Shown here: positions 1 to 6,779 of the stretch, piece by piece
How positions within the stretch are numbered: the first letter of the stretch is position 1
Layout of the letters: every line of letters starts with the position of its first letter
The notes under the pieces: generated by a model
The model's database searches: none
Told to the model about the DNA's origin: nothing
The model's input: the letters and a program-made list of their open reading frames with translations, nothing else
Position numbers and translations under genes: made by a program
DNA from: Betaproteobacteria bacterium UBA7395
GTDB lineage: Bacteria > Pseudomonadota > Gammaproteobacteria > Burkholderiales > Rhodocyclaceae
Direction: 5' to 3'
DNA length: 6,779 nt
NCBI GenBank assembly: GCA_002470165.1
Contig: DKNF01000056.1
Coordinates: forward strand, 1-6,779

Positions 1-1692
1 GCCGCCGGGCAGAAGGGCCGCCTGCCGGCCACCGGCCGCAAGTCGCTGTCGCTGCGCGCCCGCATCTGGGCAACCATGGCGGCACTGGTCGTGCTGATGA
101 GCACCATCGGCATCGTCGGACTGACCAGCCTCAAGAGCACCGACGAGGAGCTGATCGCGCTGTACAACGAAAACCTGGTTCCCTCCAACGTCGTCAACCG
201 GATGATGTTCCTGCTCTCGGACAACCGCTCGCAGATCATGCTCGGCCTGCAGCACGATCCGGCCAGCCAGTTTGCCAAGCTGCACGATCATCCGATCGAC
301 CTGCACATCGACAACACGCTGAACAACCGCAAGGAAATCAACGAACTGCTCGACCGGCTCAAGGCCACCCCGCTGACCGACAAGGAAAAGGCCCTGCTCG
401 ACAAGTTCGGCGAGACCCGTGAGCGCTTCTCCCGCGAAGGCATCAACCTGGCCCGCGAGCAGCTGCGCCAGGGCAACTTCATGGACGCCAACGTCCTGCT
501 GCTGAGCAAGGTCAATCCGCTCTACGCCGAAATGCAACGCGACGGCCAGGCGCTGATCCAGGCCATCGCCGACGGTGCCAATGCCCGCTACGAAGCGGCC
601 GACGCGCACTACCGCTGGGTGCGCAACCTGAGCATCGGCCTGCTGGTCGCTGCCATCCTGCTGGCGGTCATTGGCGGCGCCTTCCTGGTCAATGCCATCG
701 TCGGCCCGATCCGCAAGGCCATCGCCCAGTTCGACCGGATCGCCGAGGGCAAGCTGACCGACGAGATCGACATCGAAGGACGCGACGAGACCGGCTTGCT
801 GCTGTGCAACCTCGGCGTCATGCAGGGCACCCTGAAGGCCATGCTCGACGAGATCAACGCCGCTTCGCGCGCCATCGATTCGCGCAGCAAGCTGCTTGAA
901 ACCCAGATGGCCCAGGTTACCTCGCAGTCCGAGCAACAGCAGGCCAGCGTCGAGGGTGTGGCTGCCGCGACCGAGGAATTCAGCCAGTCGGTCCAGGAAG
1001 TTGCCGCCAACGCCCAGGACACGGCCAGTGCCGCCCGCGAATCGCAACTCCAGGTCAATCAGAGCAACGCCAACATCAGCCAGAGCATGGCCGCCACGAA
1101 CCGGGTCGTCGATGCCGTCAATGCCTCGAACACCACCATCGACCAGTTGAACCGCTCGATTGCCAAGATCGGCGACATCACCAGCGTCATTGCCGACATC
1201 GCCAGCCAGACCAACCTGCTGGCACTCAATGCCGCCATCGAAGCCGCCCGTGCCGGCGAGCAGGGACGCGGCTTCGCGGTGGTCGCCGACGAGGTGCGCA
1301 AGCTGGCCGAACGGACGACGACCTCGACCGCCGACATCAACACCACGGTCAGCGAAATCCAGTCGGTCACTGCGCAGGCCGTGGCCAGCATGGACGTCGC
1401 CTCGCAGGAAGTCGAAACCGGGATCGGCAAGCTGCGCGAGAGCGTCGCCGGCCTGGAAGGCATCACCCAGTCGTCGAGTCAGGTTTCCCTGATGGCCGGG
1501 CAGATTTCCGATGCCGCCCGCCAGCAGGGCATTGCCAGCGAGGAGGTCGCCATCAGCATGCAGCAGATCACCGACCTGATCGAGCAGAACACCAACGCTG
1601 CGCGCCAGGCCCGTCAGGCTTCCGCCGACCTGCTGCAGACCTCGAAGTCGCTGGCCCAGCTGATTTCCGGTTTCGAGCTTTACAAACACTGA
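1..1692 (+). CDS. Methyl-accepting chemotaxis protein, 5' end outside window
   Basis: This is an inner-membrane chemoreceptor that would signal through CheW/CheA to the flagellar motor or a related pathway. The first ATG in frame is at 76, but the frame is open from base 1, and the 25 codons before that ATG read as a basic segment (ending [11 protein letters not shown]) leading into the first membrane helix. The true start is therefore upstream, and ATG 76 would fall inside that helix. Counting from ATG 76: membrane helix 1 ends near residue 16; residues ~20-180 are mostly helical and fit a four-helix-bundle (4HB_MCP-like) periplasmic sensor; helix 2 is at ~185-207; HAMP at ~208-260; the signalling domain follows to the end. 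The conserved hairpin tip is clear ([20 protein letters not shown] from residue 378, then [17 protein letters not shown]). No NWETF-like CheR-docking pentapeptide is present at the C-terminus, which ends FELYKH. The ligand cannot be read from sequence. An intrinsic terminator follows directly. Confidence 0.95.
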   Translation, partial: AAGQKGRLPATGRKSLSLRARIWATMAALVVLMSTIGIVGLTSLKSTDEELIALYNENLVPSNVVNRMMFLLSDNRSQIMLGLQHDPASQFAKLHDHPIDLHIDNTLNNRKEINELLDRLKATPLTDKEKALLDKFGETRERFSREGINLAREQLRQGNFMDANVLLLSKVNPLYAEMQRDGQALIQAIADGANARYEAADAHYRWVRNLSIGLLVAAILLAVIGGAFLVNAIVGPIRKAIAQFDRIAEGKLTDEIDIEGRDETGLLLCNLGVMQGTLKAMLDEINAASRAIDSRSKLLETQMAQVTSQSEQQQASVEGVAAATEEFSQSVQEVAANAQDTASAARESQLQVNQSNANISQSMAATNRVVDAVNASNTTIDQLNRSIAKIGDITSVIADIASQTNLLALNAAIEAARAGEQGRGFAVVADEVRKLAERTTTSTADINTTVSEIQSVTAQAVASMDVASQEVETGIGKLRESVAGLEGITQSSSQVSLMAGQISDAARQQGIASEEVAISMQQITDLIEQNTNAARQARQASADLLQTSKSLAQLISGFELYKH

Positions 1693-1712
1693 TCGGCGAT
1701 AGCCGGCAACGT

Positions 1713-1743
1713 AAAATGGGGGCCTTCAGGCCCCCATTTTTTT
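1713..1743 (+). terminator. Rho-independent terminator after the chemoreceptor gene
   Basis: A perfect 12-bp stem is formed by AAAATGGGGGCC (1713-1724) and GGCCCCCATTTT (1729-1740) around a TTCA tetraloop, with a run of seven T from 1737 to 1743. It lies 20 bases after the chemoreceptor stop codon, so it should end that transcript. The A-tract on the left arm is only four bases, so activity on the opposite strand would be weaker. Its right edge is 13 bases before the dacB start codon, leaving almost no room for a separate dacB promoter and leader downstream of it. Confidence 0.93.
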
Positions 1744-1756
1744 CGTCTGCCGCACC

Positions 1757-3169
1757 ATGACTGCCCGCCCATTCATCCTGTTCCTGTCGCTGCTGGCCCT
1801 GACCGCCAGTGCCCCGGTCGCCGCCCAACTCCCGCCCCCGGTCGTCCGCGCCCTGCAGGCCGCGCAGATCCCCACGGACAAGGTAGCCCTGATCGTCCAG
1901 CCGGTCGACGCGATGGCGCCAAGCCTCGCGCACAATGCGGAAATGGTCATGAACCCGGCATCGGTGATGAAACTGCTCACCACCTATGCCGCGCTCAACC
2001 TGCTCGGCCCCGCCCACACCTGGCAAACCACCATCCTCGCCGAACAGCCGGTCGAGCGCGGCACGCTGCCCGGCAACCTCTACCTGAAGGGCAGCGGCGA
2101 CCCCCGTTTCACCGTCGAACACCTGTGGTTGCTGCTGCGCCAGTTGCGCACCCGCGGCGTCGACCGCATCGCCGGCGACATCGTCCTCGACCGCAGTGTT
2201 TTTGCCAGCACCGCCTTCGATCCGGCAGCCTTCGACAACAAGCCGCTGCGCGCCTACAACGTCGGCCCCAACGGCCTGCTGATGGATTTCCAGGCCTTGC
2301 GCTTCACCCTGCAACCCGTCGACGGACAAGCCCGGGCATGGCTCGAATCGCCCAGTGCCGGCCTGATCGTGGACGACCGCCTGCAGGCGTTGAACGGCCC
2401 TTGCCCAGGCGACTGGCGCGACCGCGTTTCGCTCGCGGTGGTTCCCGACGGCGCCGGCCGCCGGCTCGAAATCCGAGGCGGCTACGCGCTGCAGTGCGGC
2501 GAACGAACGGTCAATCTGGCACCGCTTTCCGCCGACGCCCATGCCAGCGGCCTGATTCTCACGCTGTGGCAGGAACTGGGCGGGCGTATCGACGGGCAGG
2601 TTCGTCCCGGCCTGACCCCGGCCACCGCCGCCCCCCTGGTTCGCCACGAATCGGCCGCGCTGGGCGAAGTCGTGCGCGACATCAACAAGTACAGCAACAA
2701 CGTCATGGCCCGCCAGCTCTTCCTGACGCTCGGCAACGATGGCGCGCCGGCCAGCAACGAGCGGGCAACGCGCCGCATCATCGACTGGTTGCGCTCGCGC
2801 CGCCTGGACTTTCCCGAACTGGTCATCGACAACGGCTCCGGCCTGTCGCGTAGCGAGCGCATCAGCGCCGGCAGCATGAACCGCCTGCTGCTCGACGCCT
2901 GGCGCAGCCCGGTGATGCCGGAATTCATCGCCAGCCTGCCGCTGGCCGGCATCGACGGCACCATGAAAAAACGCCTGAACGGCGATGCCGCCAGCGGCCG
3001 GGCGCATATCAAGACGGGCACGCTGAACGGCGTACGCACCGCTGCCGGCTACGTGCTCGACGCCGGCGGCCGCCGCCATGCCCTGACGTTCTTCATCAAC
3101 GATCCGCGCGCCCAGGCCGGCGGCGAGGCCATCGACGCCCTGCTCAACTGGCTTGCCGACAGTCGATAA
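1757..3169 (+). CDS. dacB: D-alanyl-D-alanine carboxypeptidase/endopeptidase, PBP4 type (peptidase S13)
   Basis: This is a periplasmic low-molecular-weight class C penicillin-binding protein. The family removes the terminal D-Ala from peptidoglycan pentapeptides and cuts D-Ala-mDAP cross-links, acting in wall remodelling and recycling. All three active-site motifs of the serine fold are present: SVMK (S69 nucleophile, K72), SNN (S313-N315) and KTG (419-421). The roughly 240 residues between the first two motifs match the large inserted domains typical of PBP4. The length of 470 residues is close to that of E. coli PBP4. The N-terminus is a Sec-type signal peptide with a hydrophobic core at residues ~5-19 and a likely AxA cleavage near residue 23. 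This supports the ATG at 1757; the next methionines fall inside the mature fold. The only two cysteines seen, C216 and C247, lie in the inserted region and could form a disulfide. No convincing Shine-Dalgarno precedes the start, because the terminator T-tract occupies that position. The family call is firm; the balance of carboxypeptidase and endopeptidase activity is not readable. Confidence 0.95.
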   Translation: MTARPFILFLSLLALTASAPVAAQLPPPVVRALQAAQIPTDKVALIVQPVDAMAPSLAHNAEMVMNPASVMKLLTTYAALNLLGPAHTWQTTILAEQPVERGTLPGNLYLKGSGDPRFTVEHLWLLLRQLRTRGVDRIAGDIVLDRSVFASTAFDPAAFDNKPLRAYNVGPNGLLMDFQALRFTLQPVDGQARAWLESPSAGLIVDDRLQALNGPCPGDWRDRVSLAVVPDGAGRRLEIRGGYALQCGERTVNLAPLSADAHASGLILTLWQELGGRIDGQVRPGLTPATAAPLVRHESAALGEVVRDINKYSNNVMARQLFLTLGNDGAPASNERATRRIIDWLRSRRLDFPELVIDNGSGLSRSERISAGSMNRLLLDAWRSPVMPEFIASLPLAGIDGTMKKRLNGDAASGRAHIKTGTLNGVRTAAGYVLDAGGRRHALTFFINDPRAQAGGEAIDALLNWLADSR

Positions 3170-3184
3170 GTTGCCCGGTGCGAC

Positions 3185-3213
3185 TCGAAAAGCGACCGTG
3201 AATGGGTTAAAGT
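3185..3213 (+). promoter_or_regulatory. Weak candidate sigma-70 promoter for the binding protein/kinase pair
   Basis: TCGAAA (3185-3190) and TAAAGT (3208-3213) are separated by 17 bases. Each matches the consensus at four of six positions. It lies in the 109-base gap between dacB and the binding-protein gene, the most likely place for a promoter. No terminator-like hairpin was seen after dacB, so read-through from dacB is an equally good explanation. No sigma-54 element or convincing operator palindrome was found in the gap; GTGC/GCAC at 3224-3238 is too short to claim. Confidence 0.2.
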
Positions 3214-3265
3214 GAAGGCATTGGTGCGACAGCGGCACGAGAATCGCTGACGCCAAACGGAAGAG

Positions 3266-3272
3266 AAGGGAG
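3266..3272 (+). promoter_or_regulatory. Shine-Dalgarno sequence for the binding-protein gene
   Basis: AAGGGAG ends six bases before the ATG at 3279, which is good spacing and fixes that start codon. It is the strongest ribosome-binding site visible in the window and contrasts with dacB and the kinase gene, which have no clear one. This fits the binding protein being made in excess of the kinase it precedes. Confidence 0.75.
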
Positions 3273-3278
3273 TCTCTC

Positions 3279-4211
3279 ATGCAACGCCGGCAATTTGGCC
3301 TGCTCGCCCTCGGGCTGAGCCTGGCGCCGCAGTTATTTGCCAATCCCTCCCGGCAGCGCAAGCATGTTGTCGCCTTCGCCCAGGACACCATGGCCAACGA
3401 CTGGCGCGCGGCCCAGGTCCGCGACCTGCAGCAGGCTTTCGGCAAACGCCCCGACATCGAGTTCGTGTTCAGCGACGCCGGCGGCGACACCGCCCGTCAG
3501 GTCCAGGACATCGAGCAGTTCGCGGCGCGCGGGGTGGATATCCTGATCACCAGTCCGCGCGATGCCGACCTGATGCGCGAGCCGATCGCCCGCATCCATC
3601 GCCGGGGCATCCCGGTCATCCTGTTGTCGCGACGGGTCAATGGCGAGGAATTCACCCACTTCGTCACCGCCGACAACCGCGCCATCGCGCGCCAGGCGGC
3701 GCAATACCTGGCCCGGCGACTGAACGGCAAGGGCCGGATACTGATGTTGCAGCACATCCCGACCTCGACGCCGGGACAGCTTCGCACCGAAGGCTTCATG
3801 GACGAACTGGCCAGACACCCCGGGCTGAAGATTGCCGCGATCAAGCGTGCCGATTCCCAACGCGCACTGGCCATCCAGAAAGTCGAGGAAGCCCTCGCCG
3901 AAAACCTGGCCTTCGATGCCATCTACGCCCAGTCCGACAGCATGGCGCTGGGCGCGATCATGGCCCTGAAGAAGGCCGGACGCGATCCACGACACATCCC
4001 GATCACCGGCATCGACTTCATCACCGAGGCCCGCAACGCCATCCGGGCCGGCGAACTCGACGCCAGTTTCACCTACCCGACCTTCGGCCGCGAAGGCGCC
4101 GAGGCCGCGCTGACCCTGATCGACGGGGGCCGTCTGGCGATGCGCGAACGCATCGTCGCATCCATTGCCGTCACCCGCGACAACGTGGAGCGCATCGAAC
4201 CGGTATTCTGA
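3279..4211 (+). CDS. RbsB-type periplasmic substrate-binding protein, likely sensory partner of the adjacent kinase
   Basis: This 310-residue protein has the two-lobed type I periplasmic binding fold of the ribose/galactose-binding and LacI-related group (Peripla_BP_4-like). Residues 1-21 form a signal peptide (RRQF at 3-6, hydrophobic core at 7-20, cleavage likely after LFA). The first lobe starts at HVVAFAQD (29-36) and includes ARGVDILITSP (83-93) and GIPVILLSRR (110-119). The second lobe includes GRILMLQ (152-158), LRTEGF (168-173), IYAQSDSMALGAIMAL (215-230) and ITGIDF (242-247). Compared from memory with E. coli RbsB, the ligand-contacting Arg in the LDRQ motif aligns with R118, a second Arg with R169 and the Asp of GFDG with D246. 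The Asn of AQND is S219 here, and the C-terminal Gln is replaced in SFTYPT (263-268). A sugar-like ligand other than ribose is possible. No ABC transporter gene follows. The kinase gene begins two bases after the stop, so a TorT- or LuxP-like sensing role is more likely than uptake. The fold is sure; the ligand is unknown. Confidence 0.9.
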   Translation: MQRRQFGLLALGLSLAPQLFANPSRQRKHVVAFAQDTMANDWRAAQVRDLQQAFGKRPDIEFVFSDAGGDTARQVQDIEQFAARGVDILITSPRDADLMREPIARIHRRGIPVILLSRRVNGEEFTHFVTADNRAIARQAAQYLARRLNGKGRILMLQHIPTSTPGQLRTEGFMDELARHPGLKIAAIKRADSQRALAIQKVEEALAENLAFDAIYAQSDSMALGAIMALKKAGRDPRHIPITGIDFITEARNAIRAGELDASFTYPTFGREGAEAALTLIDGGRLAMRERIVASIAVTRDNVERIEPVF

Positions 4212-4213
4212 AC

Positions 4214-6779
4214 GTGCGCAAGCTGCCCCTGGCCCATCGGCTCCTCCTGCTGTGGTTTGCCGCAACCCTTGCCGTGCTGGTGGTTGCCGGGTTGCTGTTT
4301 TCCGTCCTGCGTGGCCAGCAGGAGTGGGACGAACAGACGCGCACGATCGACGCCGCCTGGCATCACCTCGATACGGAAACCGCCTACCGGGCGCAGGAAC
4401 TGGCGGAAATGACGCAGACGCTGTCCGCATCGCCCAAGCTGCAGGCCACCCTGCACCTGTTTGACGGCTACTTCGACAGCGAACGCGGCAACCCCGACAT
4501 CTTCGACTTCCCTGCCCGCGAACTGGCCCTGCTGCTGGGTGAAAGCGGCCGGGCCAGCGGCGTCGACTGGCTGCTGGTCAGCAGCCGGCACGGCCCGATC
4601 GCCGGCTACGCGATGCAGCAGAATCTCTACTGGTCGCAACGCAGCGAAGGCGCCCCCGTCCTCTTCGCCAGCAAGGCCAGCCTGGCCCCCTTCGAACCCA
4701 TTGCCGACCTCGACCTGACAACATCAGCCGGCAGCGACAAGGTCCGTTTCGGGCGCTGCCGCACCGCCCCGGGCATCGCCCTGGTTCATGACCTGCCCGT
4801 CGTTTCGACCGCCGGCGAAATCGGCCGCCTGTCGGTCGGGCGCTGCCTCGACCTCGGCTTCATCGAGCGCACCGCGAACGAGACCGGCCTGGCCTTCGCC
4901 ATCGGCAACGACGACGCGCTACATTCGGCGCAGATGCCTGCGCAGGCCTTGAACACCGAGAGTGGCGAGGAACGCGCGCTGACCTTGCGCTGGTTTGCCA
5001 ACCTGCGCCTCGGCAAATCCGGAGAACACACCTTCTCCACCGCCACGGCACCGCTGGTCGACGGCGCCGCCGTCAGTTTCCGTTTTGTCCGCCCGGCAGA
5101 GAGCGGCGACACGGCCACCGGCCTGCTGATCGGTGCCGGCTTCGCCAGCCTGGCGACGGTCTCGCTGCTGGTTTTCATCATCGGCCTGATTTTCATGCGC
5201 CGGGAAATCATGAATCCGCTCGACCGCCTGATGCAGGCCGTTGACTCGGCCCGCGGCGGACAATTCGTGCCGGTCGACGGCAAGTTGCCGGACAACGAAC
5301 TGGGTACGCTGGCGCGTGTGCTCAACGAAACCATGACCGCGCTGACCCGCGAGCGCGCCCACCTGCACACCCTGGTCGACACCATCCCCGACCTGATCTG
5401 GCTGAAGGATACGGACGGCGTGTACCTGGCCTGCAACCCGCGTTTCGAGCAATTTTTCGGCGCCAGAGAGAAGGAAATTGTCGGCAAGACCGACCACGAC
5501 TTCGTCGAGCCCGAACTCGCCGATTTTTTCCGCGAAAGGGACCTGGCAGCGATTAGCGCCGATGGCCCGAGCACCAACGAGGAATGGCTGCACTTCGCCG
5601 GCTGCGATTATCAGGGCCTGTTCCTGACGACGAAAGTGCCGATGCGCCTGGCCGACGGCACCCTGATCGGCATTCTCGGCATCGCCCACGACATCACCGA
5701 ACTGCGCGCCGCGATGGACGAAATCGCCGGCCACCGCGACCTGCTGGAAATCAAGGTCCGCGAACGGACGGCTCAGCTGGAAGCTGCCATCGAGTTGCAG
5801 AAGAAGACCGAGCAGGCGCTCCAGGAAGCCAAGGAAATTGCCGAGGCAGCCAGCCAGGCCAAGAGCAATTTCTTGGCCAACATGAGCCACGAAATCCGCA
5901 CTCCGCTCAACGCCATCACCGGCATGGTGCACCTGATCAGCCGCGCCGGCGTCCCGCCAGACCAGCAGGAACGCCTGCACAAGATCGACCTGGCCGGGCA
6001 GCATCTGCTGAACATCATCAATGCCATCCTCGATCTTTCGAAGATCGAGGCCGGCAAATTCGAGCTTGATGAAAACGAACTGCAGCCCGGCATCATCCTT
6101 GCCAACGTCTCGTCGATGATGCTCGACAAGGCAATGGAGAAAGGACTGCACCTGGAAATCGTCAACGACGTCCCCGGCCTCGTGCTGCGCGGCGATGCCG
6201 GTCGCCTGCAGCAGGCCCTGCTCAACTTCGCCGCCAATGCCATCAAATTCACCGACCAGGGCAACGTCACCCTGAAGGTCAGTCGCGAGCAGGAAGACGA
6301 GCACGGCGTCCTGTTGCGCTTCGAGGTCCGGGATACCGGCATCGGCATCGATCCGGCGGCGCAGGCCCGCCTGTTCTCCGCCTTCGAACAGGCCGACAAC
6401 ACGATCACCCGGCGCTTCGGCGGTACCGGCCTGGGCCTGGTCGTGACCCGCAAGCTGGCCCAGGCCATGGGCGGCGACACCGGACTCAGCAGCGAACCCG
6501 GGCACGGCAGCACGTTCTGGTTCACTGCCCGGCTGAAACACGGACTGGCGATCCCCGCTGCCGCGAGCCGCCCGGCCATCGAGGGCGACAGCGCCGAAAC
6601 CCGGCTCGCCCGGGACTACGCCCACTGCCGCCTGCTCCTCGCCGAGGACGAGCCGATCAACCGCGAAGTCGCGCTGTCGCTGTTCAGCGATGTGAACCTG
6701 AGCGTGGATGTCGCCGAGGACGGTCAGCAGGCGCTGGACATGGCGAGCAGCGGCAATTACGACCTGATCCTGATGGACA
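4214..6779 (+). CDS. Hybrid sensor histidine kinase (TM-sensor-TM-HAMP-PAS-HisKA-HATPase-REC), 3' end outside window
   Basis: This is an inner-membrane sensor kinase that would autophosphorylate on His and pass phosphate to its own receiver, then to further relay proteins. The start is GTG 4214, two bases after the upstream stop. It places a basic residue patch and membrane helix 1 (~10-32) at the N-terminus, and no ATG precedes that helix in frame. No good Shine-Dalgarno is visible, so translational coupling is likely. Domains: periplasmic region 33-303, not assigned to a named family but possibly Cache- or CHASE-like; helix 2 at ~304-328; HAMP at ~329-380; PAS at ~384-497 (from [12 protein letters not shown] to GIAHDITE); coiled coil at ~498-550; HisKA with phosphoacceptor H559 in [11 protein letters not shown]; HATPase with N-box N671/N675, DTGIG at 707-711 and GGTGLGL at 736-742; REC from ~805, with acidic E811 and D812. 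The last full codon is D855 in DLILMD, the expected phosphoacceptor. Two cysteines, C182 and C211, lie in the periplasmic part. Further REC or Hpt domains may follow outside the window. Confidence 0.94.
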   Translation, partial: MRKLPLAHRLLLLWFAATLAVLVVAGLLFSVLRGQQEWDEQTRTIDAAWHHLDTETAYRAQELAEMTQTLSASPKLQATLHLFDGYFDSERGNPDIFDFPARELALLLGESGRASGVDWLLVSSRHGPIAGYAMQQNLYWSQRSEGAPVLFASKASLAPFEPIADLDLTTSAGSDKVRFGRCRTAPGIALVHDLPVVSTAGEIGRLSVGRCLDLGFIERTANETGLAFAIGNDDALHSAQMPAQALNTESGEERALTLRWFANLRLGKSGEHTFSTATAPLVDGAAVSFRFVRPAESGDTATGLLIGAGFASLATVSLLVFIIGLIFMRREIMNPLDRLMQAVDSARGGQFVPVDGKLPDNELGTLARVLNETMTALTRERAHLHTLVDTIPDLIWLKDTDGVYLACNPRFEQFFGAREKEIVGKTDHDFVEPELADFFRERDLAAISADGPSTNEEWLHFAGCDYQGLFLTTKVPMRLADGTLIGILGIAHDITELRAAMDEIAGHRDLLEIKVRERTAQLEAAIELQKKTEQALQEAKEIAEAASQAKSNFLANMSHEIRTPLNAITGMVHLISRAGVPPDQQERLHKIDLAGQHLLNIINAILDLSKIEAGKFELDENELQPGIILANVSSMMLDKAMEKGLHLEIVNDVPGLVLRGDAGRLQQALLNFAANAIKFTDQGNVTLKVSREQEDEHGVLLRFEVRDTGIGIDPAAQARLFSAFEQADNTITRRFGGTGLGLVVTRKLAQAMGGDTGLSSEPGHGSTFWFTARLKHGLAIPAAASRPAIEGDSAETRLARDYAHCRLLLAEDEPINREVALSLFSDVNLSVDVAEDGQQALDMASSGNYDLILMD

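Noticed and set aside
3262..3277. Small hairpin AGAGA/TCTCT with AGGGAG in its loop, just before the binding-protein start codon
   Set aside because: A 5-bp A/G-rich stem is too weak to claim as a translation switch, and it leaves most of the Shine-Dalgarno exposed in the loop.
1568..3490. 640-codon open frame on the - strand, opposite dacB
   Set aside because: It is fully opposed to dacB, which has all active-site motifs and a signal peptide. Its translation is low-complexity (rich in A, G, R, Q and V) with no recognisable motif, as expected when the antisense frame of a high-GC gene lacks stops.
3333..4430. 365-codon open frame on the - strand across the binding-protein gene and the start of the kinase gene
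   Set aside because: It crosses the junction of two well-supported genes, has no motif and no ribosome-binding site that I could support, and shows antisense-type composition.
6028..6050. Perfect 10-bp inverted repeat (CCTCGATCTT / AAGATCGAGG, 3-base loop) inside the kinase gene
   Set aside because: It encodes the conserved LDLSKIEAG motif of HisKA, whose codons here happen to be self-complementary. There is no T-tract and it is mid-gene, so a regulatory role is not supported.
5584..6069. 161-codon + strand frame inside the kinase gene
   Set aside because: It is an out-of-frame reading of the PAS to HisKA region. The Arg/Pro/His-rich product is typical of a frame shift in high-GC DNA, while the kinase frame carries the conserved motifs without interruption.
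4919..6625. 568-codon open frame on the - strand, opposite the kinase gene
   Set aside because: It lies opposite conserved HAMP, PAS, HisKA and HATPase motifs and has no family-like pattern. It is a shadow of GC-biased codon use.
1..6779. Search for CRISPR arrays, tRNA or rRNA genes, insertion sequences, toxin-antitoxin pairs and phage att sites
   Set aside because: No direct-repeat arrays, RNA-gene signatures, terminal inverted repeats or transposase motifs were seen. The window is almost fully occupied by four ordinary-length genes of even composition.

Overview
The window is a high-GC bacterial chromosome segment. All four supported genes lie on the + strand, two of them cut by the window edges. 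The gene families, the Gram-negative envelope protein (PBP4-type DacB), the codon use dominated by G or C in third positions and the general style of the chemoreceptor and hybrid kinase suggest a Betaproteobacterium, plausibly a Rhodocyclales relative. That placement is inferred from sequence style and was not computed.

Layout: (1) 1-1692 is a methyl-accepting chemotaxis protein whose reading frame is open back to base 1, so its N-terminus lies outside the window. (2) 1713-1743 is a textbook intrinsic terminator. (3) 1757-3169 is dacB, a PBP4-type D-Ala-D-Ala carboxypeptidase/endopeptidase with all three active-site motifs. It starts only 13 bases after the terminator T-tract. (4) 3170-3278 is a 109-base gap with a weak candidate promoter and a good Shine-Dalgarno sequence. 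(5) 3279-4211 is a RbsB-type periplasmic binding protein. (6) 4214-6779 is a large hybrid sensor histidine kinase with a GTG start two bases after the previous stop codon. It carries a periplasmic sensor region between two membrane helices, then HAMP, PAS, HisKA, HATPase and the start of a receiver domain. The window ends at the predicted phosphoacceptor aspartate of that receiver.

The most interesting part is genes 5 and 6. A solitary solute-binding protein, with no ABC permease or ATPase gene between it and the kinase, is tightly coupled to a transmembrane hybrid kinase. This is the arrangement of TorT/TorS and LuxP/LuxQ, in which the binding protein serves as the ligand-sensing subunit of a phosphorelay and not of an importer. 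The binding protein keeps several positions that match sugar-contacting residues of ribose-binding protein and changes others, so a sugar-like but non-ribose ligand is possible. The ligand, the response regulator and the output genes are not visible here. The chemoreceptor and DacB are probably separate transcription units with no obvious functional tie to the sensory pair.
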